Shown here in pieces: positions 1-7,509 of a DNA stretch of 12,709 nucleotides; the first letter of the stretch is position 1; every line of letters begins with the position of its first letter. The stretch is from an uncultured Senegalimassilia sp. (lineage in GTDB: Bacteria; Actinomycetota; Coriobacteriia; Coriobacteriales; Eggerthellaceae). The notes under the pieces are model-generated. The model was given only the letters and a program-made list of their open reading frames with translations, did not search any database and was not told the DNA's origin. The DNA is taken from NCBI GenBank assembly GCA_934661765.1, contig CAKUJT010000069.1, positions 1 to 12,709 on the forward strand, given 5' to 3'. The translations under genes were made by a program, and so were the position numbers.

Positions 1-900
1 GATATTTTCGGTGATATCTTTGGCGACATTTTTGGCGGTGGAAGAAGCAGAGGCCGCAGCCAGGGACCGATGAAGGGGGCAAGCATCCGCAAGACTGTAA
101 GAATTTCATTTGAAGAAGCAGTATTTGGATGTGAGAAGGAACTTGATGTAATTTTAAAGGATCCATGCCCGAAATGTAATGGAACAGGTGCAAAACCAGG
201 AACAACTCCAGAAACATGTTCAAAGTGTGGTGGAAAAGGTCAGGTTGTATACAGCCAGCAGTCACTGTTCGGTATGGTGCAGAATGTCCAGACTTGTCCG
301 GATTGTCATGGAACAGGTAAGATTATTCGTGAGAAATGTCCGGATTGTGCCGGTACAGGATATATTTCCAGTAAGAAGAAGATTTCTGTCAAGATTCCGG
401 CAGGAATTGATGACGGACAGAGTGTAAGAATTCGTGATAAAGGTGAACCGGGAGTGAATGGCGGACCAAGAGGAGATCTTCTTGTGCAGGTCACAGTATC
501 CAGACACCCGATTTTCCAGCGTCAGGATGTACACATTTTCTCAACGGTTCCGATTTCCTTTGCACAGGCAGCACTTGGTGCAGATATCCGCATCAAGACA
601 GTAGATGGAGAAGTTATCTACAATGTGAAGCCGGGTACTAAGACAGATACGAAAGTGCGCTTGAAAGGAAAGGGTGTTCCATCACTTCGTAATCCGCAGG
701 TTCGGGGTGATCACTATGTAACATTGGTGATCCAGACACCGGAGAAGTTGAGCCATGAGGCAAAAGAAGCACTTCGTAAGTTCGATGAACTGGCAGGAAA
801 TACACTGAATCAGGCAGGAAAAAATGACGGTGAGAAAGAAAAGCCGGAAAAGAAGAAAAAAGGATTTATGGATAAAGTAAAAGAAGCCTTTGATGATTAA
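1..900 (+). CDS. dnaJ: Chaperone DnaJ (Hsp40), 5'-truncated by the window edge
   Basis: Co-chaperone that delivers unfolded proteins to DnaK and stimulates its ATPase in the cytoplasm. The frame is open from base 1, so the gene starts outside the window; 299 residues are visible out of the usual 370-390. The visible part begins in the Gly/Phe-rich linker (repeated DIFG units, then GGGRSRGRS). The zinc domain follows at about residues 56-121 with four CxxCxGxG motifs: [24 protein letters not shown] and CPDCAGTG. The C-terminal substrate-binding domains come next, then a Lys-rich tail ending [13 protein letters not shown], typical of clostridial DnaJ. The HPD-bearing J domain is not visible. 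An ATG at 70 opens the same frame but lies inside the linker and is not the start. The next gene is functionally unrelated. Confidence 0.96.
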   Translation, partial: DIFGDIFGDIFGGGRSRGRSQGPMKGASIRKTVRISFEEAVFGCEKELDVILKDPCPKCNGTGAKPGTTPETCSKCGGKGQVVYSQQSLFGMVQNVQTCPDCHGTGKIIREKCPDCAGTGYISSKKKISVKIPAGIDDGQSVRIRDKGEPGVNGGPRGDLLVQVTVSRHPIFQRQDVHIFSTVPISFAQAALGADIRIKTVDGEVIYNVKPGTKTDTKVRLKGKGVPSLRNPQVRGDHYVTLVIQTPEKLSHEAKEALRKFDELAGNTLNQAGKNDGEKEKPEKKKKGFMDKVKEAFDD

Positions 901-918
901 GTTCATCAGGGGCTTCTT
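881..918 (+). terminator. Hairpin spanning the dnaJ stop codon
   Basis: Bases 881-896 pair with 903-918 as a 16-bp stem containing two G-U pairs around a 6-base loop; the dnaJ stop TAA lies at 898-900 within that loop. The stem is strong, but only a poor T-run follows (CCCGTTG), so plus-strand termination is plausible rather than certain. It may instead protect the 3' end of the mRNA. Read on the minus strand, the stem is followed by a better T-rich stretch. Confidence 0.45.
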
Positions 919-930
919 CCCGTTGTGCCA

Positions 931-957
931 GAAAAAATAAACCACCTATGCGGGTGG
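931..957 (-). terminator. Terminator-like hairpin in minus orientation
   Basis: CCACC at 942-946 pairs with GGTGG at 953-957 around a short loop. On the plus strand the stem is preceded by an A-rich run (931-940), so on the minus strand it is followed by TTTATTTTTT, the usual form of an intrinsic terminator. No minus-strand gene lies to its right that would need it, so it may block antisense transcription or be a relic. Confidence 0.45.
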
Positions 958-960
958 CCA

Positions 961-1110
961 TGACTTGAGTTAGATAAAAAAATAGAATTTTTTAGATGAA
1001 ATGAAGAAGAGTACGATATTGATTTATGAAAAGCCGTAATAATCTGTGAAAAATGCAGAAATCGAGCCGTCAATATTAACAAAAAAACGGTATGAATTTG
1101 TAAAATAAAC
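961..1110. other. Intergenic stretch without a recognisable gene
   Basis: This AT-rich stretch lies between the dnaJ hairpins and the candidate promoter of the binding-protein gene. It holds a short A/T palindrome (975-983 with 987-994) and two copies of AGCCGT roughly 33 bases apart. I see no coding frame, RNA gene or known riboswitch in it. Confidence 0.5.
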
Positions 1111-1114
1111 ACAA

Positions 1115-1143
1115 TTGACATACTAGCATGCAAGTTGTAAGAC
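1115..1143 (+). promoter_or_regulatory. Candidate promoter of the importer operon
   Basis: A perfect -35 box TTGACA (1115-1120) is followed after 17 bases by TAAGAC (1138-1143), a weak -10 box matching the consensus at three of six positions. Transcription would start near 1150, about 37 bases ahead of the ATG at 1187. The spacer carries the GCATGC motif listed separately. The -35 box and spacing are convincing; the weak -10 box would suit a regulated promoter. Confidence 0.5.
1122..1137 (+). promoter_or_regulatory. Putative GntR operator in the promoter spacer
   Basis: ACTAGCATGCAAGT (1122-1135) is an inverted repeat, ACT-n-GCATGC-n-AGT, matching at 12 of 14 positions. It fills the -35/-10 spacer, where a bound repressor would block RNA polymerase. 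The 13 bases from 1125 match those at 7520-7532 ahead of the GntR gene at 11 positions, at the same place in that spacer. That the GntR protein binds here is inferred from this match and from the neighbourhood. Confidence 0.5.
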
Positions 1144-1186
1144 TGAATCAAGAAAACAAAAACCAAACAAAAGAGGAGGAAGCAAA

Positions 1187-2230
1187 ATGAAAAAATTAAT
1201 TGCAGCAATGTTATGTGCAGTCATGACTTTTGGGTTATGTGCATGTAGTTCCGGATCATCTGGCAGTTCAGGTTCTGGAAGTAAAAAAGAGGGATACAAA
1301 ATTGGATTCACAGATAACTACAACGGAAATAGTTATCACCAGTCCATGGAAAAGTATATGACAGAGACAGCAGATAAGCTGAAGGATGAAGGTCATATCA
1401 GTGAACTTACAATTGTTGAAGCTAATCAGGATGCTGCAACACAGATTTCACAAATTCAGGATTTTGTAATGCAAGGATATGATTTGATCGTTGTTGATCC
1501 ATGTTCAACGAGTTCCTTGAACAGTGCAGTTCAGGAAGCCTGTGATGCAGGAATTCCAGTACTTGTTATCAATGATGGTCCAATCGATTTTGAAGATGAT
1601 AATTTATATCAGCTTAACTTTGATTTCGTTGATCTTGCAGAGACATTGACAAAAACTGTTTGTGAGAAAATTGGTGGTAAGGGAAATATTATCGAACTTC
1701 GTGGTACGGCAGGAACAACATGTGATACAGATATGCATCAGGGTGTTTTAAATGCTTTGAAAGATTATCCAGATGTAAAAGTTGTTTCAGAGATTTATAC
1801 AGATTGGACAGGATCTAAAGCGCAGAGCGAACTGAACAGTGTACTTCCGACACTTGATAAGGTGGACGGTCTTGTGACTCAGGGAGGAGATGCTTATGCA
1901 GCAGTTCAGGCATTTATTTCAGCAGGATATACAGAACTTCCGGTAATTGCAGGAGATAACAGAGGTTCTTTCTTAAAATGGTGGATGAATGAAGCACCAG
2001 AAGGTTACGAAACTATTTCAGGAGCATGTAATCCATGGGACGGCGCTATTGCAATGTATATTGCAGTTGATATTCTGAATGGTGAAAAGGTTGAGAATAA
2101 TATGAATTGTCCATTTGGATACGTTGAAGCAGATAACTTATCTGAATATTCTGATATAGCAGAAGATGATGTTGCAGCAACAACATATGAGTGGGATAAA
2201 ATTAAGTCTGATATTGAAAGCGGCAAATAA
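1187..2230 (+). CDS. Sugar-type ABC transporter substrate-binding lipoprotein (RbsB-like)
   Basis: Binds the transported solute outside the membrane and hands it to the importer encoded just downstream. The 347-residue protein starts with a lipoprotein signal: MKK, a hydrophobic stretch and a lipobox LCAC with the lipidated Cys at residue 20. A Ser/Gly linker follows. The rest is a type I periplasmic-binding fold of the ribose/galactose class: a first strand YKIGFTDN, then the typical QISQIQDFVMQGYDLIVVDP and ACDAGIPVLVIND, and a second lobe with GNIIELRG and VDGLVTQGGDA. Length is normal for the family. AGGAGG at 1174-1179 lies 7 bases before the ATG. The ligand cannot be read from sequence; the downstream UxuA and UxuB suggest a sugar acid. 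A terminator-like hairpin separates it from the next gene. Confidence 0.93.
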   Translation: MKKLIAAMLCAVMTFGLCACSSGSSGSSGSGSKKEGYKIGFTDNYNGNSYHQSMEKYMTETADKLKDEGHISELTIVEANQDAATQISQIQDFVMQGYDLIVVDPCSTSSLNSAVQEACDAGIPVLVINDGPIDFEDDNLYQLNFDFVDLAETLTKTVCEKIGGKGNIIELRGTAGTTCDTDMHQGVLNALKDYPDVKVVSEIYTDWTGSKAQSELNSVLPTLDKVDGLVTQGGDAYAAVQAFISAGYTELPVIAGDNRGSFLKWWMNEAPEGYETISGACNPWDGAIAMYIAVDILNGEKVENNMNCPFGYVEADNLSEYSDIAEDDVAATTYEWDKIKSDIESGK

Positions 2231-2247
2231 GAAGTGAAATAAAGGTT

Positions 2248-2286
2248 GGGGGAATGGATGCCGTATAGGCACATTTCCCCTTTTTT
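2248..2286 (+). terminator. Intercistronic terminator/attenuator after the binding-protein gene
   Basis: GGGGAA (2249-2254) pairs with TTCCCC (2275-2280), and inside it TGCC (2259-2262) pairs with GGCA (2268-2271) around a GTATA loop, with small bulges between. Six T residues follow at 2281-2286. This is a typical intrinsic terminator, 18 bases after the binding-protein stop codon and before four co-directional genes. Partial read-through would give much binding protein and less membrane transporter; 3'-end stabilisation of the first gene's mRNA is another possible effect. Confidence 0.75.
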
Positions 2287-2302
2287 GAAAGGACGAGATG
2301 TA

Positions 2303-2998
2303 ATGAATGCTGTAGAAATAATGCAACAATTATTGGCTAATGCTGAGTTTATTGACATGACAAGGATTATGGAGGAAGGAATGCCATATTGGCCGACACA
2401 ACCAGCATTTGAAGCAGAAACAATTGAATCTCAAGAATTGGGAAATGAGTCTTATTTTCGAAAGATTGTAATGTGTGAACACACAGGAACACACATTGAT
2501 GCCGGATGTCATTTTGTTCCTGGAAAACAGAGTGTTGATGAAATACCAGTAACGCAGATAATTGGACGTGCTTTGAATATTGATGTAACTGATACACCGG
2601 CTTGTGGAGTTGTAGATGTAAATGTTATTAAAAGATTTGAGGAACAATTCGGATCTGTTCAGAATGGGGATATTGTTTTTTTTAGATTTGGATGGGATGA
2701 AAAATACGGTTCAGATAACTACATGCAGGATTGGCCGGGACTTTCGTTGGATGCTGGAAAGTATCTTTTTCAAAAAGGCGTAAAAGCAGTTGGATGTGAT
2801 TGCATGGCATTGGATGCATTTGGAAGTGATAATCCTAATCATCCGTATTTGCTAGGTAATGACGTAAATATATTAGAAAATGTTGACAAATTGGGAATAT
2901 TACCGCCGATATTTTCAATAATTGGTTTGCCGTGCAAATTTAAAAACGGTTCGGGTTCACCGATTAGATTAATCGCGGTTATAGATAAAGAAATGTAA
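2303..2998 (+). CDS. Cyclase-family metal-dependent hydrolase (kynurenine formamidase-like)
   Basis: A 231-residue protein of the family that includes bacterial kynurenine formamidase and isatin hydrolase, metal enzymes that hydrolyse amide or cyclic bonds. The family metal motif HxGTHxDxxxH appears as HTGTHIDAGCH at residues 60-70. The later family block is also present: GCDCMALDAFGS, then NHPYLLGNDVNILENV (about 164-194). There is no signal peptide, so it is cytoplasmic. I chose the ATG at 2303 because AAAGGA (2288-2293) sits 9 bases upstream. A TTG at 2246 extends the frame but would place the start in the terminator hairpin. It lies between the binding-protein and ATPase genes, an unusual place for an enzyme. 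The family assignment is firm. Its substrate is unknown; a lactone or amide of the imported sugar acid is a guess. Confidence 0.85.
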   Translation: MNAVEIMQQLLANAEFIDMTRIMEEGMPYWPTQPAFEAETIESQELGNESYFRKIVMCEHTGTHIDAGCHFVPGKQSVDEIPVTQIIGRALNIDVTDTPACGVVDVNVIKRFEEQFGSVQNGDIVFFRFGWDEKYGSDNYMQDWPGLSLDAGKYLFQKGVKAVGCDCMALDAFGSDNPNHPYLLGNDVNILENVDKLGILPPIFSIIGLPCKFKNGSGSPIRLIAVIDKEM

Positions 2999-3002
2999 GA
3001 AG

Positions 3003-3010
3003 AAAGGGAG
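3003..3010 (+). promoter_or_regulatory. Ribosome binding site with two possible starts
   Basis: AAAGGGAG (3003-3010) lies 3 bases before the ATG at 3014 and 9 bases before an in-frame GTG at 3020. The spacing favours the GTG, while the codon itself favours the ATG. The choice changes the protein by only two residues. Confidence 0.6.
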
Positions 3011-3013
3011 TGA

Positions 3014-5473
3014 ATGCAAGTGCAGCATAAAAAAGGACAAAATGCGTATTTTAAACTTAAAGATATTGCAAAAACATTTGGAATTACCAAAGCATTAAGT
3101 GGTGTTACACTGGACATTTATGCAGGTGAGGTCATAGGTCTTGTGGGACCAAATGGTGCGGGAAAATCAACTCTTATGAAAATTTTGACCGGTATTCTTC
3201 CGCAGACAGATGGAACAATCGAAATCGAAGGCAGAACAGAAGAACATTATAATACAAAACTTGCAAAAAAATATGGTGTTGCCTGTGCATATCAGGATTT
3301 ATCTCTTTGTACAAATTTAAGTGTGTATGAAAATTTTGCACTGTTAAATGTAAGTCATAAAATTGTAGATAAACCAGGGTGGAGAACACAGGCAAAGAAA
3401 AATGCGAAAGAACTTTTGGAAAAATATTTTCCAGGGAATGGAATTGATGTTACAAAACCAGTTTCAAAGTTGAGTCTGGCAGATCAACAAGTAGTTGAAA
3501 TTTGTAAGACATTGATGACGGACAATTTGAAAATTTTGATTCTAGATGAACCTACGAGTGCGTTGTCAACCGACAAAGCAGGACAATTACATAAAGTTGT
3601 AGAAGAATTAAGTCAGAAAGGTGTTGCTGTAATCTACATTTCACATAAATTAGATGAAATAGGAATCGTATCTGATCGTATCGTGATTTTGAGAAATGGA
3701 CAAAACGTTGGAGAATTTTCTTCAAAAGAAGTTACACAAGACGATCTTATAGGACTTATGGGCGGTGAGAAGAAAGAAAAAAAAGAACATACCGCAAAAG
3801 AAAATGTAATTGGAGAAAATCTTGTTGAAATCAAAGGACTTACAACTAATATTTTAAATAACATTAATATTCACATCAAAAAAGGTGAAATTGTTGGTAT
3901 TTCTGGATTAGCAGGTTCAGGTCAACAAGAACTGTTGCAGGCAATTTACAGTGCAAAAAGCCATATCGGAACAGCTGGAAAAAATGGTGTTCAAATCAAT
4001 AGCACAATCGCATATGTGTCCGGAGATAGAACAAAGGAAGGAGTATTTCCATTATGGGATATTCGAAATAATATATTGATTGCAAATCTGGACAGAGTAA
4101 AAGGTAAAATTCTTCTAAATAAAAAAGAATGTGACGACAGTGCTAATTACTGGTATGACAAATTGAAATTCCGTGCAGAGGGTATAGAAAGTAATATTAT
4201 GTCTCTTTCAGGTGGTAATCAACAGAAAGCGTTGATTGCCAGAGGAATTGCATCAGAAGCAGATATTATTATTTTGAATGATCCGACAGCAGGTGTAGAT
4301 ATTGGAACAAAACAAGATATTTATGCACTTCTTGATGAAGTAAAACGCATGGGAAAAGCAGTTATCTTATATTCTACAGAAGATGCGGAAATTGAAATTT
4401 GTGATCGAGCATATATTATGCATGAAGGCGCAATAACAGAGGAACTCAAGGGAGAAGACATTACAGTATCAAACATTGTAAAGGCTTCATTTAAAAAAGT
4501 TGAAAAGCGCGAGAAAACTGAGAAAAAGAATTCTCTAATAGGACGTCTTTTGACTTCTCGAATTGCACTTCCATTGCTGACTATGTTGCTTATATTTGCA
4601 GCTAACGTAGCAAATAACCCTAATATGATGTCATATATGGGATTGCGAATGAAGTTGAATTCTACTTTGCCGTTAATTTTTGCATCACTTGGACAGATGT
4701 TCATTATTTTGTCAGGTGATTGTGATATGGGTAATGGGTACTCGATTGCGCTTGTAAATGTAATTGTTGGAGTGCTTCTTACAGGAAATCCATTAGTTGG
4801 TATTGTTGGCTTGCTTATTTTCATAGCAGCTTACATGGGAATGGCAGCATTGATTCATTTGAGAAATATCCCTGCAATTGTAGTTACGCTTGGAGCTCAG
4901 TTTGTATGGTATGGTATTGCGTTAATTATATGTCCGACACCTGGTGGAAAATGTCCTGAGCTTATTAGCAATATTCTGAGAATTCAGACTCCGGTTGTTC
5001 CACTGCCGATTATTATTGCAGTTCTTGCTGGACTATTATGCTGGTTCATATTGTACAGAAGCAGATATGGAATGGTAATGCGCGGAATTGGTAATAATCC
5101 TAATTCAGTGGAAAGATCAGGATGGAATTATCTGACGGCGAAAATGACGAATTATGGAATGGCAGGTTTAATGGTAGTTCTGGCAGGTATGACATTCACA
5201 GCTTCCTGTAATGGTGCAGATGCAAATAGTTCTGTGAATTATTGTATGCTTTCTATTGCAACGGTTATCCTTGGAGGATGCGAGATGGCTGGTGGAATTG
5301 TTGAACCAGCAGGTGTTGTTATTGCTGCGATTGCTATGAACCTGATTAATTCATTACTTACCGCAATGAAAGTAAATTCTAATTATCAGACAGCGATCAT
5401 TGGATTGATATTGATTGCAGTGCTTGCATTTAAATTTGTAATTCACAGAAAGGAGGCTGCAAAGAATGAATAA
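3014..5473 (+). CDS. Fused sugar ABC importer: two ATPase domains plus permease (RbsA-RbsC-like)
   Basis: An 819-residue protein joining what are usually two separate subunits. Residues 1-495 form an RbsA-type tandem ATPase. The first ATPase domain is complete: Walker A GPNGAGKST (45-53), signature LSLADQQ (153-159), Walker B ILILDEPT (174-181) and switch His211. The second has a degenerate Walker A, GLAGSGQQE (298-306), and LNDPT (421-425) where DEPT is expected, but a good signature LSGGNQQ (398-404). A Lys/Glu-rich linker (about 495-507) leads into an RbsC-type permease (about 515-819), with the family block LGQMFIILSGD and many hydrophobic segments. It would energise uptake at the membrane, pairing with the second permease, whose gene overlaps it by 8 bases. 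The family is certain; the sugar-acid substrate is inferred from the neighbours. Confidence 0.93.
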   Translation: MQVQHKKGQNAYFKLKDIAKTFGITKALSGVTLDIYAGEVIGLVGPNGAGKSTLMKILTGILPQTDGTIEIEGRTEEHYNTKLAKKYGVACAYQDLSLCTNLSVYENFALLNVSHKIVDKPGWRTQAKKNAKELLEKYFPGNGIDVTKPVSKLSLADQQVVEICKTLMTDNLKILILDEPTSALSTDKAGQLHKVVEELSQKGVAVIYISHKLDEIGIVSDRIVILRNGQNVGEFSSKEVTQDDLIGLMGGEKKEKKEHTAKENVIGENLVEIKGLTTNILNNINIHIKKGEIVGISGLAGSGQQELLQAIYSAKSHIGTAGKNGVQINSTIAYVSGDRTKEGVFPLWDIRNNILIANLDRVKGKILLNKKECDDSANYWYDKLKFRAEGIESNIMSLSGGNQQKALIARGIASEADIIILNDPTAGVDIGTKQDIYALLDEVKRMGKAVILYSTEDAEIEICDRAYIMHEGAITEELKGEDITVSNIVKASFKKVEKREKTEKKNSLIGRLLTSRIALPLLTMLLIFAANVANNPNMMSYMGLRMKLNSTLPLIFASLGQMFIILSGDCDMGNGYSIALVNVIVGVLLTGNPLVGIVGLLIFIAAYMGMAALIHLRNIPAIVVTLGAQFVWYGIALIICPTPGGKCPELISNILRIQTPVVPLPIIIAVLAGLLCWFILYRSRYGMVMRGIGNNPNSVERSGWNYLTAKMTNYGMAGLMVVLAGMTFTASCNGADANSSVNYCMLSIATVILGGCEMAGGIVEPAGVVIAAIAMNLINSLLTAMKVNSNYQTAIIGLILIAVLAFKFVIHRKEAAKNE

Positions 5474-6407
5474 AATAAAAGAAATCACACAAAAAAATGC
5501 ATGTATTTGGCCAATTGCAGGTTGTGTTGTTCTGTTAATCATGATTACAGCAGTAACAGGAAGCTTTAATTTAAGTGTTATAGCATCTGGAGCTAAGTTA
5601 TGTGTATTTGCATTGTTACTCGGTCTTGGACAGATGATTGTAGTTACAAGTGGTGATGGAGCAATTGATCTTTCACAGAAATATATCCTGACTTTAACAG
5701 CATATGTATCCTGTACAGTAATGGCTAAAAATGTATTGTTAGGTCTGGTTGCAGCTATTATTGTTGGTGCTCTTTGTGGATTTATCAGTTCTTGTGTAAA
5801 TGTATTTTTGAAAGTGCCTGCAATGATTACAACTTTGGCAACAGGGTATTTATTTTATACAGTTATTTTGGTTGTATCTTCAAAGTGGTCAAGTATTCCA
5901 GCTAAAGGATTTGTTAAATTTGTAAATAAAAATCTTATCGGAATTAATATGATGACAATCGTATGTATAGTAGTAGCAGTTATTTTATGGTTCTTACTTT
6001 ATCGTACAAAATATGGTCATCAATTACATGCAGTAGGACAAAAACGTGAAGCAGCAAGGCTTGCCGGAATTCATGTGGGAAAAACAGTTATAATAGCATT
6101 TGTTATTAACGGTGCACTTTGTGGACTTGCTGGAGCTATGGCAGCAGCATATTGCGGAGGAGCAAATCAAGATTTGGGAACTACTTATTTCCTGCCTTCC
6201 GTTGCAGCAGCATTTGTAGGAGGCACGAATGCTGCAGGAGGTAAATCCAGTGTAGTAGGAGTTAGTATAGGAGCATTAATGATGACATTAATGTCAACAT
6301 TCTTAAATGCTGCAAAGTTAGATGTAGGTGTACAACGTTTGATTCAAGGTGTATTCCTTGTATTCTTGCTTGTGGTAGCAGTGTCTGATGCATCAAAGAA
6401 AAAGTAG
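5466..6407 (+). CDS. Sugar ABC transporter permease (RbsC-like)
   Basis: A 313-residue integral membrane protein of the ribose-type permease family, rich in hydrophobic segments. The family block LGLGQMIVVTSGDGAIDLSQ is present at about residues 51-70. The later blocks YRTKYGHQLHAVGQKREAARLAGI and FVGGTNAAGGKSS fit the cytoplasmic coupling loop and the conserved C-terminal region. The start overlaps the end of the fused ATPase-permease gene by 8 bases, and AAGGAGG (5450-5456) lies 9 bases upstream, so the two are probably translationally coupled. Since the upstream gene carries its own permease domain, this protein most likely supplies the other half of a heterodimeric channel. Confidence 0.93.
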   Translation: MNKIKEITQKNACIWPIAGCVVLLIMITAVTGSFNLSVIASGAKLCVFALLLGLGQMIVVTSGDGAIDLSQKYILTLTAYVSCTVMAKNVLLGLVAAIIVGALCGFISSCVNVFLKVPAMITTLATGYLFYTVILVVSSKWSSIPAKGFVKFVNKNLIGINMMTIVCIVVAVILWFLLYRTKYGHQLHAVGQKREAARLAGIHVGKTVIIAFVINGALCGLAGAMAAAYCGGANQDLGTTYFLPSVAAAFVGGTNAAGGKSSVVGVSIGALMMTLMSTFLNAAKLDVGVQRLIQGVFLVFLLVVAVSDASKKK

Positions 6408-6432
6408 AAAGTAGATAGTAGATAGTAGATAG
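6404..6432 (+). repeat. 7-bp tandem repeat GTAGATA
   Basis: Three exact copies of GTAGATA run from 6411 to 6431. One degenerate copy, GTAGAAA at 6404-6410, precedes them and contains the permease stop codon TAG. The array lies just before the ribosome binding site of the dehydrogenase gene. Such arrays can change copy number by slippage and would alter the intercistronic spacing without touching either reading frame. Confidence 0.9.
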
Positions 6433-6456
6433 ACATATATAAAGGAGATAATAAGA

Positions 6457-7482
6457 ATGAAAGCAGTACAGATTGTAAAACCGAATGATTTACGCATTGT
6501 TGATATGGAAAAGCCTGGGATCGATCAGGAAAAAAATGTTCTGATCAAGATGACAGCATCTGGAATTTGTGGAAGTGATGTGGGAATTTATCACGGCACA
6601 AATGCAGCAGCAACATATCCACGTGTTATTGGCCATGAAATTGTTGGTGTAGTAGACGAAATTGGCGAGGGTGTTACAAAAGTAAAAGTAGGAGATCGAG
6701 TAATCATTGATCAGATTACTGCATGTGGGCATTGTTATGCCTGCAAAAAGCACAGACCTAATGTGTGTGGTGAACTGAAAGTAAAGGGAGTTCACATTGA
6801 TGGAGGATATAGGGAATATATTGCTGTAAAAGAAGATGATTGTTATCTGCTTCCAGATGATCTTTCTGATGAAGATGCTGTTATGATAGAGCCTACCACA
6901 ATTGCGGTGCAATGCTTGAGCCGTGCACAGATTGAAAAAGAAGATACAGTACTTTTGATTGGTGCAGGAGCTCTCGGAAGCAGTATTTTAAGAATTCTAA
7001 AACTACATGCACCTAAAAAGATCATCGTGTCTGATATTGAAGATTCAAAGCTGGAAGAAGCATTAAAAAATGGGGCAACAGATGTAATTAATAGTAAGTA
7101 TGAGGATGTATCAGAAAAGTGTCACGAATTGACAGAGGGTTATGGTGTAACACTTACAATTGATGCAGCATGTGTAAAGGGAAGCCTTTTGACTGCGCTG
7201 AAAGCAACCGGAAATGCAGGAAGAGTTATCACCATGGGATTCAGTGTTGCACCAGATGAAATAAACCAGTTCCTGATTACTTCAAAGGAATTGGATGTAC
7301 GTGGAAGCAGACTACAGAATGGAAAGTTCCAGGAAGTGATTGATCTTGTAAAAGAAGGTAAGATTGATTTGAAGGGAAGTATATCTCACAAGTTTTATTT
7401 TGAAGATGCACAGAAGGCATTTGATTTTGTGGATACGAAAGATCCATCTATTCGAAAAATTGTATTAACATTTGAAAAATAA
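6457..7482 (+). CDS. RspB-like zinc-dependent dehydrogenase, candidate L-gulonate 5-dehydrogenase
   Basis: A 341-residue medium-chain dehydrogenase that oxidises an alcohol group with NAD. Catalytic zinc ligands are visible as C38 (ICGSD), H60-E61 (GHE) and E145 (IEPTTI). The structural zinc lobe has C90, C93, C96 and C104 (CGHCYAC, then C). The Rossmann motif is GAGALG (169-174), with D193 at the end of the second strand favouring NAD over NADP. From memory it resembles E. coli RspB along its length, for example YPRVIGHE, CGHCY, PNVC and the MGFS region. Some RspB-like enzymes act as L-gulonate 5-dehydrogenases making D-fructuronate, which would feed the downstream UxuB. AAAGGAG (6441-6447) lies 9 bases before the ATG. 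Other polyol or sugar-acid substrates such as L-idonate remain possible. Confidence 0.88.
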   Translation: MKAVQIVKPNDLRIVDMEKPGIDQEKNVLIKMTASGICGSDVGIYHGTNAAATYPRVIGHEIVGVVDEIGEGVTKVKVGDRVIIDQITACGHCYACKKHRPNVCGELKVKGVHIDGGYREYIAVKEDDCYLLPDDLSDEDAVMIEPTTIAVQCLSRAQIEKEDTVLLIGAGALGSSILRILKLHAPKKIIVSDIEDSKLEEALKNGATDVINSKYEDVSEKCHELTEGYGVTLTIDAACVKGSLLTALKATGNAGRVITMGFSVAPDEINQFLITSKELDVRGSRLQNGKFQEVIDLVKEGKIDLKGSISHKFYFEDAQKAFDFVDTKDPSIRKIVLTFEK

Positions 7483-7509
7483 TATTAAGAATTATTTCTG
7501 ATAAAGTCC

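Noticed and set aside
975..994. A/T palindrome TAAAAAAAT...ATTTTTTA as a terminator or operator
   Set aside because: A homopolymer-like palindrome in an AT-rich intergenic region has little information; nothing nearby supports a function.
2246..2302. TTG-started N-terminal extension of the cyclase-family hydrolase
   Set aside because: The extension lies within the terminator hairpin and has no ribosome binding site, whereas the ATG at 2303 has AAAGGA at good spacing and gives a protein of normal family length.
4321..4824. Minus-strand open frame of 167 codons
   Set aside because: It lies wholly opposite the ATPase-permease gene, and its composition is that of an antisense shadow; no motif or ribosome binding site supports it.
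7480..7498. AATAAT/ATTATT hairpin after the dehydrogenase gene as a terminator
   Set aside because: The stem is only six A-T pairs and no T-run follows, so termination is unlikely; read-through into the regulator gene remains possible.
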